Counted from the first letter of the stretch, positions 1 through 6,769 are shown. The stretch is DNA of 18,540 bases from an uncultured Oscillospiraceae bacterium (GCA_910579965.1 CAJTWF010000043.1:1-18540); one strand, 5' to 3'. Numbers and translations are program-made. The notes: generated from the sequence alone by a model not told the origin.

Positions 1-370
1 CGGGCCAAAAGCAGCGGTTTTTCCGTCAGATCCGGCCAGTGTCAATCCCCTTACCCCAATTTAATTTTGTAAACCGTCAGATGTGCACCCATTTGTCCGC
101 ACCGGAGCACATACCGTGGCTAGCCGGTCCCGTATCTGTTCCGGGGAGAACAGCCGGGTGGGCGGTCTGTTGGTTTACAGTTAGGAGTTTACCATGGGGG
201 CTCTCATTTGTCAATGGGACCTCGGGGTTTGTAACAGAAGCGTAACATTGGGCGCGTATACATTTATATAATAGTGGGCACAGGGGGGCGGGTTGCACAG
301 CGGGCGGAAACCGCTGGCGGAAAAAGGCCTGCTGTTTGGGCGTGTTGACAATTTTCGCCCTATACCAACA
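1..370. other. Intergenic region with no convincing protein gene
   Basis: No reading frame here shows a recognisable family, a convincing ribosome site with good length, or codon use like the flanking genes. A 25-codon frame from the ATG at 194 has a fair ribosome site (TAGGAG, 6 nt spacing) but resembles nothing I know. Several TTGACA-type -35 elements occur on the minus strand (40-45 and 209-214); only the second has a usable -10. GTTTAC occurs as a direct repeat at about 173-178 and 187-192, around the -10 of that promoter, which could be an operator. The region probably carries the upstream control sequences of a leftward gene outside the window. Confidence 0.5.
186..214 (-). promoter_or_regulatory. 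Candidate sigma-A promoter, leftward
   Basis: On the minus strand there is a perfect -35 (TTGACA, 214-209), a 17-nt spacer and TAAACT as -10 (191-186, 4 of 6 matches). The -10 is preceded by TGG, giving an extended -10 element. GTAAAC-type repeats flank the -10. Transcription would start near 179 and run out of the window to the left. The elements are visible in the sequence; activity is inferred. Confidence 0.4.
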
Positions 371-411
371 GAAAGAAAAAGTGAGCCGTCTGCTAGCACC
401 AGACGGCTCAC
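371..411 (-). terminator. Intrinsic terminator of the leftward small transcript
   Basis: A perfect 12-bp stem (411-400 pairing with 392-381, GC-rich) closes a 7-nt loop. On the minus strand it is followed at once by TTTTTCTTTC (380-371). This is a textbook Rho-independent terminator for leftward transcription. It ends the transcript starting near 485 and would also stop read-through from the phage-type operon that ends at 543. Confidence 0.85.
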
Positions 412-485
412 GGTTGATTGAGGCGCAGCCTCGATCAAAACTGTGTACCTGATGGAAGTGGCAGCCGTCTTAAAGGGGCTCCACA
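371..485 (-). ncRNA. Putative small RNA or attenuator leader, about 115 nt
   Basis: A near-consensus promoter (492-519) and a strong terminator (371-411) bracket about 115 nt of minus-strand sequence without a credible ORF. The RNA would carry a first hairpin (438-414: two 5-bp blocks separated by one mismatch, with a 3-nt loop) and then the terminator hairpin. An 8-nt segment near the 5' end (470-463, AGACGGCT) is identical to part of the terminator's 3' arm and complementary to its 5' arm (408-401). An alternative antiterminator pairing is therefore possible. It could be a stand-alone sRNA or a conditional attenuator for a leftward gene. I do not recognise a known RNA family. Confidence 0.5.
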
Positions 486-491
486 TTTTTT

Positions 492-519
492 ATTATACGC
501 CGATTTTTCCGTTTGTCAA
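492..519 (-). promoter_or_regulatory. Near-consensus sigma-A promoter, leftward
   Basis: The minus strand shows TTGACA (519-514), a 16-nt spacer and TATAAT (497-492). Both hexamers are perfect. The promoter starts only about 24 nt past the stop codon of the last phage-type gene and points away from it, so it drives the short transcript ending at the terminator near 371 and not the phage genes. Confidence 0.75.
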
Positions 520-542
520 GCGCATTTTCCCCTGCGCCCCAT

Positions 543-1112
543 CTACACCGCCAGCTCGAACCCGTGCCAGGTATATTCCCGCTCGTGGATAATGGCCCAG
601 GTGTACCCGAAGGCCTCGCATTCGGCCCAGGTGAGGTAGCGGAAATAGAACTCCACGTCCAGGTGGCAGGGGATGATATCCAGGATAATGTCCCGGATCT
701 GCTCGAACCCCTCCGGGATGCCGGCCACCTCCGGGAAGACGATCCGGATGTACCCGAACTGCTCCTTCTCCTGGGCCACGGCCTTGATGCCGCAGCCGGA
801 GATGGTGTTATTGATGTCCGTCAGAGTAAAGCAGTCCCCGCCGATGCGCAGCAGGGCGGCCAGGGCCTGCCGCCGCAGGGGGACGGAGTAGTGGACCGGG
901 GTGCGGGCGAAGAGGGCCTCCATCCGGTCCAGCCCCTCGCCCTCGGCGGTGGACAGAGCGCTCTCCCGCTCCACGTAGTCCATCCGCTGGCTGACGCCGT
1001 CGAAGCCGCTGCCCAGGGCCTCCAGCTCGCTGTTGCTCAGGCTGCCCGGGGACAGATCATAGATCCCCAGCGGCCGCAGAAAATCCCGCAGGAAGTCGCT
1101 GTAACCTCTCAT
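543..1112 (-). CDS. Baseplate protein, gpI/XkdU-like (DUF2313 type)
   Basis: The 189-residue product resembles the gpI/XkdU class of contractile-tail baseplate proteins, which sit at the wedge periphery next to gpJ and usually connect to tail fibres. The start at ATG 1112 is chosen because it overlaps the upstream stop as ATGA and has GGAG 6 nt before it; an in-frame ATG at 1124 is also possible. The N-terminal part (residues 1-75) is helical, with spaced acidic and aromatic residues and a segment 'LDRMEALFAR' that is typical of the family. The C-terminal half is mixed alpha/beta, ending in aromatic-rich sequence. It is the last gene of the cassette. No fibre gene follows, which is unusual because gpI is normally followed by the fibre (gpH). 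Family placement rests on gene order and general similarity. Confidence 0.8.
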   Translation of the reverse strand: MRGYSDFLRDFLRPLGIYDLSPGSLSNSELEALGSGFDGVSQRMDYVERESALSTAEGEGLDRMEALFARTPVHYSVPLRRQALAALLRIGGDCFTLTDINNTISGCGIKAVAQEKEQFGYIRIVFPEVAGIPEGFEQIRDIILDIIPCHLDVEFYFRYLTWAECEAFGYTWAIIHEREYTWHGFELAV

Positions 1113-2173
1113 TTTCCGCTCCATTCTGTGATGGTCACGCTTCCCAGGCAGGGCAGGACGGTGGGACTGGCGGCCAGATCGGCAGTAGGGCTGGCGAAGC
1201 GGTAGTTCTGGATGCTCTCCTGGCTGTAGAGCAGATTACCCAGGAACGCCAGGGTCACCTCCCTGCCCAGCATAGCGCCGGTGAAAACGGACCGCAATAC
1301 CGCGTCCGCGTCGGCCCGTGCCTTCTCAAAGGTGGCGGAGCCTGCCCGCTGTATGGCCACGTTGATGTTGATGGGCAGCGGCCTGGGGGCCAGCACCCGC
1401 AGGTCCACGGAGATCTCCCGTTTCTCCTGCAAGTAGTCGTTGAGCTCCCGGAGCAGGTCCTGATCCGGTATGCCCGCGTCGGTGGCCACGTACAGGTCCA
1501 CGGACCCCACGCCTCTTGGGCAGCGCACGGCCAGGGCTGCGGCCACGCCGGTGCGGGACAGGGCGGTCTGCTCGTAATAGGCGGCGTTCGCGCCGTTGGG
1601 CAGGCGGAGATAGCTGTCCAGCAGTCTCCGGCGCAGGGAGCTGTCGTCCTCCTCGTCGTCGCCGCCGCTGAATGCCTCCGGATTGGTGCATGCCTTGATG
1701 CCCACGGGCATGGCGGCCATGATGGTCACGGACCCGGCGGCCACGTTGCCCTGCTTTCCCGGCTCCAGGGCCATGGCGGGGGCGTCCGCGTACAACGCGC
1801 CGGAGGGGAGCACCACGTCCTCCGTGGTGGAAAACCGGACCCCCTCCCCTGTCATGCACACCGTGCCCGCGCCGATGGTCAGATCGCCGCCCACCGCTCT
1901 GGACACGCCGAAGCGCAGGACTCCCTCTGCGCAGGTGGCGACGCTGCGCCGGATTCCCCGCAGCTGGGCGTGGCGGTCCAGGTACTCCCCGGCGGCGGTC
2001 TGGGGGAAGCTCTGGTCCAGCAGCCACTGGGCCTGGAGGTAGAGTCCCTGGATCTGGGCGGCGGCGGCGTAGAGCCGGGCCGCCAGATCACAGGACTTGC
2101 TGGGCACGTACCCGCTGGCCTCTCCGAAGACGGCCAGCATCTCCTCATAGATTTTGTCCAATGCTTTTTCCAT
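1109..2173 (-). CDS. Baseplate J-like protein (gpJ/XkdT)
   Basis: A 354-residue protein of the Baseplate_J family, which forms the wedge of contractile baseplates and links the hub to the periphery. Family hallmarks are visible: an N-terminal helical region with 'GEYLDRHAQLRGI' near residues 62-74, a beta-rich middle beginning 'GVLRFGV', a 'GKQGNVAAGSVT' segment (about 138-149), 'NPEAFSGGDDEEDDSSLRRRLL' split over residues 164-185, and a C-terminal domain with a 'VDLYV' strand and a 'PININV' strand. The length is usual for PBSX-type J proteins. ATG 2173 has GGGAGG 7 nt upstream. It lies 15 nt after the gpW-like gene, and its last codons overlap the gpI-like start by 4 nt. Confidence 0.93.
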   Translation of the reverse strand: MEKALDKIYEEMLAVFGEASGYVPSKSCDLAARLYAAAAQIQGLYLQAQWLLDQSFPQTAAGEYLDRHAQLRGIRRSVATCAEGVLRFGVSRAVGGDLTIGAGTVCMTGEGVRFSTTEDVVLPSGALYADAPAMALEPGKQGNVAAGSVTIMAAMPVGIKACTNPEAFSGGDDEEDDSSLRRRLLDSYLRLPNGANAAYYEQTALSRTGVAAALAVRCPRGVGSVDLYVATDAGIPDQDLLRELNDYLQEKREISVDLRVLAPRPLPININVAIQRAGSATFEKARADADAVLRSVFTGAMLGREVTLAFLGNLLYSQESIQNYRFASPTADLAASPTVLPCLGSVTITEWSGK

Positions 2174-2188
2174 GGTATTCCTCCCTTG

Positions 2189-2533
2189 TCACACCGTCAC
2201 GGCCATGTTCAGCGCCTCGCCCCGGTAGTCCAGCAGCACCGTCAGGCGGACCCGCCCCCCGGCCTCCGGGGCAAGGGATACCTCCGTCACCGTCACATCC
2301 TCCTCCGCCAGGGCCTCGGCCACGTATTGGGCGGCGGCGGACTGCCGGCGGGCGGCGGGCTCTCTGGACAGCAGGTGCAGGCGGCTGCCCAGCTCCGGCA
2401 GGGGTGGAAACTGCCCCCGCCGGGCGGTCAGGCGGAACAGCACCCGCTCCAGCAGCGCGTCCGTGCCCTTGCAGCGCTCCACGCCGCCCAGGCCGTCGGA
2501 AACGTAGTCGCCGTTGCTGATTTTTGTCTCCAT
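2189..2533 (-). CDS. Baseplate wedge protein, gpW/gp25-like (XkdS position)
   Basis: A small (114-residue) protein in the slot occupied by gpW/gp25/XkdS in contractile tails, between spike and gpJ. Members of this class nucleate sheath assembly at the baseplate. Residues 1-30 contain 'DYVSDGLGGVERCKGTDALLERV', an entry strand followed by a helix as in the family. The middle has 'LPELGSRLHLL', matching the conserved gp25 region around 'pefGs.l'. The C-terminus is a pair of beta strands ('VTEVSLAPEAGGRVRLTV'). ATG 2533 has AGGAGG with 5-6 nt spacing. The call rests on these patterns and on gene order. Confidence 0.82.
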   Translation of the reverse strand: METKISNGDYVSDGLGGVERCKGTDALLERVLFRLTARRGQFPPLPELGSRLHLLSREPAARRQSAAAQYVAEALAEEDVTVTEVSLAPEAGGRVRLTVLLDYRGEALNMAVTV

Positions 2534-2564
2534 GTGGACCTCCTGTTCTCGTCCTCCCGGCCGC

Positions 2565-3053
2565 TTAGCACCGGCAGGGGCGGTAGGGCTCGCCGTTGAC
2601 GGTCAGCTGCCCGTTGATGGCCACGCTGCCCGTCAGGGTTGTGTTCCCCGTCATGGTCACATCGCCCCGGACCCGCAGGTCCCCCTCCAGGGAGACGGGC
2701 CCCTTGATGTCGATGGATCCGTCCCCCCGCAGGTAGATGGACGCGCCGCCGGTGGAGTAGAGGAACAGCTCCCCCGGGGCCATGTCCTTTGGGGCAAATC
2801 CCGCCGTCTCTGCGGCCACCACGCACTGCTCCTGGCAGCCCACGCCGCCCTTGACCACCAGCACGGTGTCCCCGGCCAGAGGCTGCCAGACCAGGCCGCC
2901 GGGGGCGAAGATCTCCAGCTCCCGCTGCTCCCCCCGGGTCATGACGGAGGCGTTTTTCCCGCCGATGGTGGTCATGCCCATGTCGGCGGCGGTTCCCTCT
3001 CTCTCTGCGGCCTGCCGCAGGGAGAACGCTCTTGATACCCACATCTCACTCAC
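2565..3053 (-). CDS. Baseplate spike protein, gpV-like with C-terminal beta-helix
   Basis: A 162-residue protein resembling gpV-type spikes, which form the trimeric membrane-piercing tip under the tail tube. Residues about 38-70 look like the OB-like domain ('LEIFAPGGLVWQPLAGDTVLV' region). Residues 105-155 are a run of short strands with regular glycines ('IYLRGDGSIDIKG', 'LEGDLRVRGDVTMTG', 'SVAINGQLTVNG'), as expected for a triple-stranded beta-helix. The chain ends in Pro-Cys-Arg-Cys, with no His-x-His metal site of the P2 gpV kind. A GTG at 3053 overlaps the hub stop (GTGA). An ATG three codons later (3044) has GAGGTG 6 nt upstream and is an equally good start, giving 159 residues. Confidence 0.85.
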   Translation of the reverse strand: MSEMWVSRAFSLRQAAEREGTAADMGMTTIGGKNASVMTRGEQRELEIFAPGGLVWQPLAGDTVLVVKGGVGCQEQCVVAAETAGFAPKDMAPGELFLYSTGGASIYLRGDGSIDIKGPVSLEGDLRVRGDVTMTGNTTLTGSVAINGQLTVNGEPYRPCRC

Positions 3054-3988
3054 CTCACACTCAATACCAGATTGGTCCGCTCGCCCTCCCCGTCCAGGCG
3101 GCAGCGCGCCCGCACCACCTCATAGGTTCCGGCCAGCTGGAGGCGGGGGAGCTGGAGCTCCGCCCGGTCCCCTGGGAAGGCGGCGAAGGGGAAGGGCAGC
3201 TCCGCCTCGATCTCCAGCTGCTCCAGGGCGGACTGGGCGATCTGGTACTCCCCCGTGTACCGTCTTGCGTCGGCGCTGCTTCTGGGCATGTACAGCACGT
3301 GCCGCCGCCGGCCGCCTCTCTGGGAAAAGGTCTCGTTGATCACCGGGTGGTCAATGCCCTGGATCTTGTCCTGAATGAGCACCTCCGATAGGACGCCGTA
3401 GCGCTCCTCCCGCTTGCGCAGGCTCAGAATGGGCGCGCTGCCGTCCAGGCGCAGGGTCTGTCCGCTGCCCCACAGCCGCCCGGCCACCAGCACGCCCTCC
3501 CGGGTGAAGTAGGGATCAAAGCCGCCGAACCGGTTGGTGAACCCCTGGAGGGCCTTCCACTGGCTGGAGCCGGAGGCCACGGCGTAGGCGGAGCCGGTTA
3601 CGTCCTGGTCCACCCTTGTCTCAATGCCATAGGGGGAGACGTGGTTGCTGATGATCTCCCGCAGCAGCCCCCGCTCATAGCTCAGGGCCTCCGACTCGTT
3701 GTCCACCAGCAGCGCGGCCATCCCCCGTCCCTCCACGGTCAGCAGCATTCCCTGCCTGTCCAGGGCGATCTCGTAGGCGTCCACCACGCCCCGCAGCATG
3801 ACCCTGCCCTCCTGGAGGGCGGTGAAGCGGACCGCTCTGGGCAGCACGCCGGCCATGTCCGGGTCATAGGGGCATGTGGCGGTGAGGCTGTCGCAGGGGA
3901 CGGCCCCGGTGAACTCCATGTCCCACCGCAGCAGGGTGGGCAGCTGGCAGGTCTCCCCGTCGTATGTCTCCAGGCGCAGGATCATCAT
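3050..3988 (-). CDS. Tail hub protein, gpD/gp27-like (XkdQ position)
   Basis: A 312-residue protein in the position of XkdQ/gpD between the LysM protein and the spike. Hub proteins form the trimer that adapts the sixfold tube to the threefold spike. The sequence is beta-rich with features of late-control gpD and gp27/gp44-type hubs: an N-terminal 'LLRWDMEFTGAVPCDSLTATCPYDP' segment (split at residue 30), 'GVVDAYEIALDRQGMLLTVEGRG' near residues 67-89, a central 'SGSSQWKALQGFTNRFGG' stretch, and a C-terminal 'PGDRAELQLP' region typical of the second barrel. The start ATG overlaps the LysM gene stop by 4 nt. Confidence 0.87.
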   Translation of the reverse strand: MMILRLETYDGETCQLPTLLRWDMEFTGAVPCDSLTATCPYDPDMAGVLPRAVRFTALQEGRVMLRGVVDAYEIALDRQGMLLTVEGRGMAALLVDNESEALSYERGLLREIISNHVSPYGIETRVDQDVTGSAYAVASGSSQWKALQGFTNRFGGFDPYFTREGVLVAGRLWGSGQTLRLDGSAPILSLRKREERYGVLSEVLIQDKIQGIDHPVINETFSQRGGRRRHVLYMPRSSADARRYTGEYQIAQSALEQLEIEAELPFPFAAFPGDRAELQLPRLQLAGTYEVVRARCRLDGEGERTNLVLSVR

Positions 3989-4545
3989 GGCAGCTTCACC
4001 TGCTCTCCCACCCGGACCAGATTGGGGTTTTTGATGTTTGGATTGGCCCGGAGCAGCTCCTCCAGCCCCACGCCGTACCGCTGGGCGATACCCCAGAGGG
4101 TGTCCCCTCCGGCCACGGTGCAGGTTCTCTCCGCCAGGGCCTCCTGCTTCTCCTCCTTACCGCCCTCCAGGGCGGTGAGCTGGCTGGTGTAGCCGTCGAA
4201 CCGCTCCTGGAACTCGAAGCTGTAGCGGACATAGTCCGGCAGGGGCTCCTGCTCCAGCTTCAGGGCAGTGAAATAGGCGTTGGCGATCTGCCACTGGGGA
4301 TGGATAAGCAGTCCCGGCCCGGTGCCGTAAAAGACCGTAGCCAGGCGCTTGAACTCTTCGTAGGCGTCCCTCCCGGCGAACTCCCCCCGGCCCCGCATCA
4401 CCCGGCGGCCCAGGCCCAGATCCTGCATGTAGTACCGCCCGAAGGGCACCTTGTGGACCGCCACCTGCCGCTCATAGGTGATGGAGTAGGTGGCGGGGTT
4501 GTGGGGCCAGATGTAGTCCTTGTAGCGCATGGGCGTCAGCCGCAC
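3985..4545 (-). CDS. LysM-domain baseplate/tail protein (XkdP-like)
   Basis: A 186-residue protein with two parts. Residues 1-125 form an N-terminal domain of the type seen in XkdP/gp53-like proteins that bridge tube and hub. Residues 142-186 form a clear LysM domain with the pattern 'GGDTLWGIAQRYGV...LLRANP...VGEQVKLP'. LysM domains bind peptidoglycan or, in tails, help assemble the hub. The start is a GTG at 4545 with GGGAGG about 9 nt upstream; an ATG at 4530 is the alternative. It lies 15 nt after the disordered-protein gene and overlaps the hub gene by 4 nt. It directly follows the tape-measure slot, as XkdP does in PBSX. Confidence 0.92.
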   Translation of the reverse strand: MRLTPMRYKDYIWPHNPATYSITYERQVAVHKVPFGRYYMQDLGLGRRVMRGRGEFAGRDAYEEFKRLATVFYGTGPGLLIHPQWQIANAYFTALKLEQEPLPDYVRYSFEFQERFDGYTSQLTALEGGKEEKQEALAERTCTVAGGDTLWGIAQRYGVGLEELLRANPNIKNPNLVRVGEQVKLP

Positions 4546-4560
4546 CTGTCCTCACCTCCC

Positions 4561-5310
4561 TCAGTACAGTGGAAATCCGTTGTCATACCGCCGGCCGTCC
4601 CGGCGGAAGGCTTGGGACACCGCCTCCGCGGTCAGGGGGGCGGGGCCCGCTGCGGCCAGCTCCTCGGTCACGCCGCTCCACCGGCTCTCAGCGGCCGCCG
4701 GTCCTGTTGCCATCTGGAAGCCGGCCCCCGGGGGCTCCTCCGGACCGGCGGTCTCCCTGGCGGACGCGGCGGGCGGGTCCGCCGGACGCTCCTCCGCCCT
4801 GGCCCATACGGCCTCGGCCTCCGGGATGGCGCTCTCCGGATCTCCCTCCGCCCTGGGCGGGTCCTCCACCGGGGTGTCCGCCCAGGCTCGGACGGCGGGG
4901 ATGTCCCCCGTGTCCTCCCGGCTGTCGGGCCGGCTCTCCGCATCCGGGCGTTCCCCCTCCGGCCTCTCCTCCCGGCGGCCGTCCCTGTCCCCTTCCTCCC
5001 CGGCGGAGGGGATTTCTTTTCCGGCCGTATCCGGGTCCGGAACCTGGTCCCGGACCTGCCGGGCGGCGCTGGCGGGCCCCTTGGCCCCGGGGCCCGCCTC
5101 CGTCCGGACGCTTTTGGCCGCCGGGGCCTCCTGCATGGTCAGGAACCGCTCCTCGTCAAAGGCGGCGTTCTCCATGGCCTCCGCCCCGGCACGGGGCCCG
5201 CCCCGGAGCTCCGCCGCCAGCTGCCGCAGCTGCCGGACCATGTCGGTGAACCCCTGCAGCGCCTGGGCGGGGAGCTGCACGCTCACCTGGATGACCTTTT
5301 CCTCCTCCAT
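4561..5310 (-). CDS. Disordered 249-residue protein in the tape-measure slot
   Basis: I do not recognise a family. Residues 1-37 are an amphipathic helix ('VSVQLPAQALQGF', 'MVRQLRQLAAEL'). Residues about 60-225 are low-complexity, rich in Pro, Glu, Ala, Arg, Asp and Gly, and predicted to be unstructured. The last 24 residues are conserved-looking ('AFRRDGRRYDNGFPLY'). It sits exactly between tube and LysM protein, where PBSX-like elements carry a tail-assembly chaperone and a long tape measure. It is far shorter than usual tape measures, has no transmembrane helices and no long coiled coil. ATG 5310 touches the tube stop (TGATG), so translation is probably coupled. It could be a minimal ruler, a chaperone or an unrelated tail component. 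Confidence 0.8.
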   Translation of the reverse strand: MEEEKVIQVSVQLPAQALQGFTDMVRQLRQLAAELRGGPRAGAEAMENAAFDEERFLTMQEAPAAKSVRTEAGPGAKGPASAARQVRDQVPDPDTAGKEIPSAGEEGDRDGRREERPEGERPDAESRPDSREDTGDIPAVRAWADTPVEDPPRAEGDPESAIPEAEAVWARAEERPADPPAASARETAGPEEPPGAGFQMATGPAAAESRWSGVTEELAAAGPAPLTAEAVSQAFRRDGRRYDNGFPLY

Positions 5311-5699
5311 CAGGCGCTGACCTCAATCCTGCTGGCGGCCACCACGGTCACCTTCTCCGCCACCATGGAGCCCACCTTGCCCTCCTCCTGAATGGCGCTC
5401 CACTGGCAGCCGCTGTAGATGACCTTCCGGTCCGGCTTGCAGATGACCAGGGAGAAGTCGGCCAGGGAGAAGAAGTCGATGCCGTCGCTGATGGCGTCGT
5501 CGGTGGCGTAGAGCCGGGTCAGCTCCAGCACATACTTGTTCTGGCCGTTGATGGTGGCCACGGGCTCGCTCTCGCCGAAGGCCTCCACCACCTGGCTGGT
5601 CTTGGTTGCCTTGGCGGTGTAGCTCTGGACCACGGCCACCTTCCGTCCGTCCAGCTCCAGATAGATGTCGCAGCTGGTTGGGAATCCCGTCACTTCCAT
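5310..5699 (-). CDS. Tail tube protein (XkdM-like)
   Basis: A 129-residue protein directly after the sheath gene, in the slot and size range of PBSX XkdM-type tube proteins, which form the inner hexameric tube. It begins 'MEVTGFPTSCDIYLELDGRKV' in part and has the tube-family pattern of a beta-sandwich with a central helix: 'VVQSYTAKATKTSQVVEAFGESEPVA' across residues 23-48, then 'YVLELTRLYATDDAI', and a 'FSLVICKPDRKVIYSGCQW' strand pair. The 'vve.fge.epva' motif is common in clostridial XkdM homologues. The gap to the sheath is 11 nt. Confidence 0.88.
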   Translation of the reverse strand: MEVTGFPTSCDIYLELDGRKVAVVQSYTAKATKTSQVVEAFGESEPVATINGQNKYVLELTRLYATDDAISDGIDFFSLADFSLVICKPDRKVIYSGCQWSAIQEEGKVGSMVAEKVTVVAASRIEVSA

Positions 5700-5710
5700 A
5701 ACTTACCTCC

Positions 5711-6769
5711 TCAGATTGTGATGTGGGCGGTGAGATAGATCTGGTTGAGCCCGTGGGCCACGGCGAAGCTGAACTCCACCAGGCACACGGTGGGGTCCTC
5801 GTCGTACACGGACACGGTCACATCGCCGTAGCTGTCGATGATCTCGCTTCGCAGCTTGCTCTCCAGCTCCACGATGACCTGGGAGCGGATGGCGCCCCGG
5901 GTCTGGCCGGTATTCTTGGTCTTGCTGAACCGGCTGCGCAGGCTCTGGCGGATGGAGGGGATCACGTCGTCCACAATGAGGATGGTGGTCAGCTCCCGCC
6001 AGGTGGTGTCCGGCGCGCCGCCGGTGCTGGTGCGGGTGGTGATGCCCCGGACCGGGGATACCACGCCCCCCACCGCCTCCAGGGGCGTCACGCCCCCCTG
6101 GACCAGCCTGTCAATCTCGTTGTCGCCGTACTGCTCCGCCGCGCCCCCCAGGCCGGCCAGGGATGTGCCGTTGAGGGGCACCGCCGGGTCTCTGGTGACC
6201 GCCAGGGCGGCGGCCACGGCGGCGGCGGCGAACATGCCGGGCAGGACCTGTCCGCCGCTGTCCAGAATGTTGGGGCCCACCAGGACCATGCGCTCGCTGT
6301 TGAGTGCCTTGGCCCGCTCCGTCAGCGCGCTCACATCCGCCCCGTCCATGCCCACCACGGCGATCCGCTCCCGCCGTGCGGCGCTGGCGGCCTCCACGCT
6401 GCTGCGCAGGGCCTGGTGCGCCGCCAGATCCCCGCTGTCGCACACGATCACCTGCACGTCCTCCACCGTCTGGAGGGCTGCGAAGGCGGCGGCGTAGTCC
6501 TCGCCCTCCACCCGGACCGCCACCACCGTGGACGCGCCGCCCAGAAACAGCAGCCGCAGCATGGCGGCCATGCCGGGGGCGCTCTTGGCGTCCTCCCCGA
6601 AGGCGCTGATGCCCGCCTCACAGCTGGTGAGGGTCATGGGCGCGTTGGCTGTGCCGCCAGTGCTCCTGGCGGCCACGCCGATGGTGCGGATGGCCCTGCC
6701 GCCCCACACCACGGCGGACGCGTCATAGGAGGAGTAGACCCCCGGGCGCTCATGAATGATGCTCTTCAT
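5711..6769 (-). CDS. Contractile tail sheath protein
   Basis: A 352-residue tail sheath subunit, which forms the contractile outer tube. The N-terminus has the sheath signature 'RPGVY' (residues 8-12). The C-terminal domain carries the conserved sheath core: 'GVTPLEAVGGVVSPVRGITT' (about 230-249), a 'VDDVIPSIRQSLRSRF' helix region (about 269-284), and C-terminal strands after 'DSYGDVTVSVYDEDP' (about 316-330). At 352 residues it is short for the family (XkdK and P2 FI are longer), so it looks like the minimal fold without inserted surface domains. ATG 6769 overlaps the upstream stop by 4 nt; no strong ribosome site precedes it, so coupling is likely. Confidence 0.94.
   Translation of the reverse strand: MKSIIHERPGVYSSYDASAVVWGGRAIRTIGVAARSTGGTANAPMTLTSCEAGISAFGEDAKSAPGMAAMLRLLFLGGASTVVAVRVEGEDYAAAFAALQTVEDVQVIVCDSGDLAAHQALRSSVEAASAARRERIAVVGMDGADVSALTERAKALNSERMVLVGPNILDSGGQVLPGMFAAAAVAAALAVTRDPAVPLNGTSLAGLGGAAEQYGDNEIDRLVQGGVTPLEAVGGVVSPVRGITTRTSTGGAPDTTWRELTTILIVDDVIPSIRQSLRSRFSKTKNTGQTRGAIRSQVIVELESKLRSEIIDSYGDVTVSVYDEDPTVCLVEFSFAVAHGLNQIYLTAHITI

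Noticed and set aside
194..271. 25-codon plus-strand frame with TAGGAG ribosome site
   Set aside because: Too short and unsupported by a promoter or homologue; it overlaps the leftward promoter at 186-214.
345..373. TTGACA on the plus strand as a promoter
   Set aside because: No acceptable -10 lies 16-18 nt downstream; TATACC follows at only 10 nt.
211..486. 91-codon minus-strand frame beginning just after the promoter at 492-519
   Set aside because: No ribosome site precedes its ATG, it reads through the terminator hairpin, and the translation resembles nothing. The transcript is better explained as non-coding.
3964..5391. 475-codon open frame on the plus strand
   Set aside because: It is antisense to LysM, disordered-protein and tube genes. 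The long frame results from GC-rich codon bias; the translation is low-complexity and matches no family.
543..5699. R-type bacteriocin (diffocin-like) or extracellular contractile injection system
   Set aside because: Intact large terminase, portal, protease and major capsid genes are in the same operon, so this is a DNA-packaging particle and not a headless tail.
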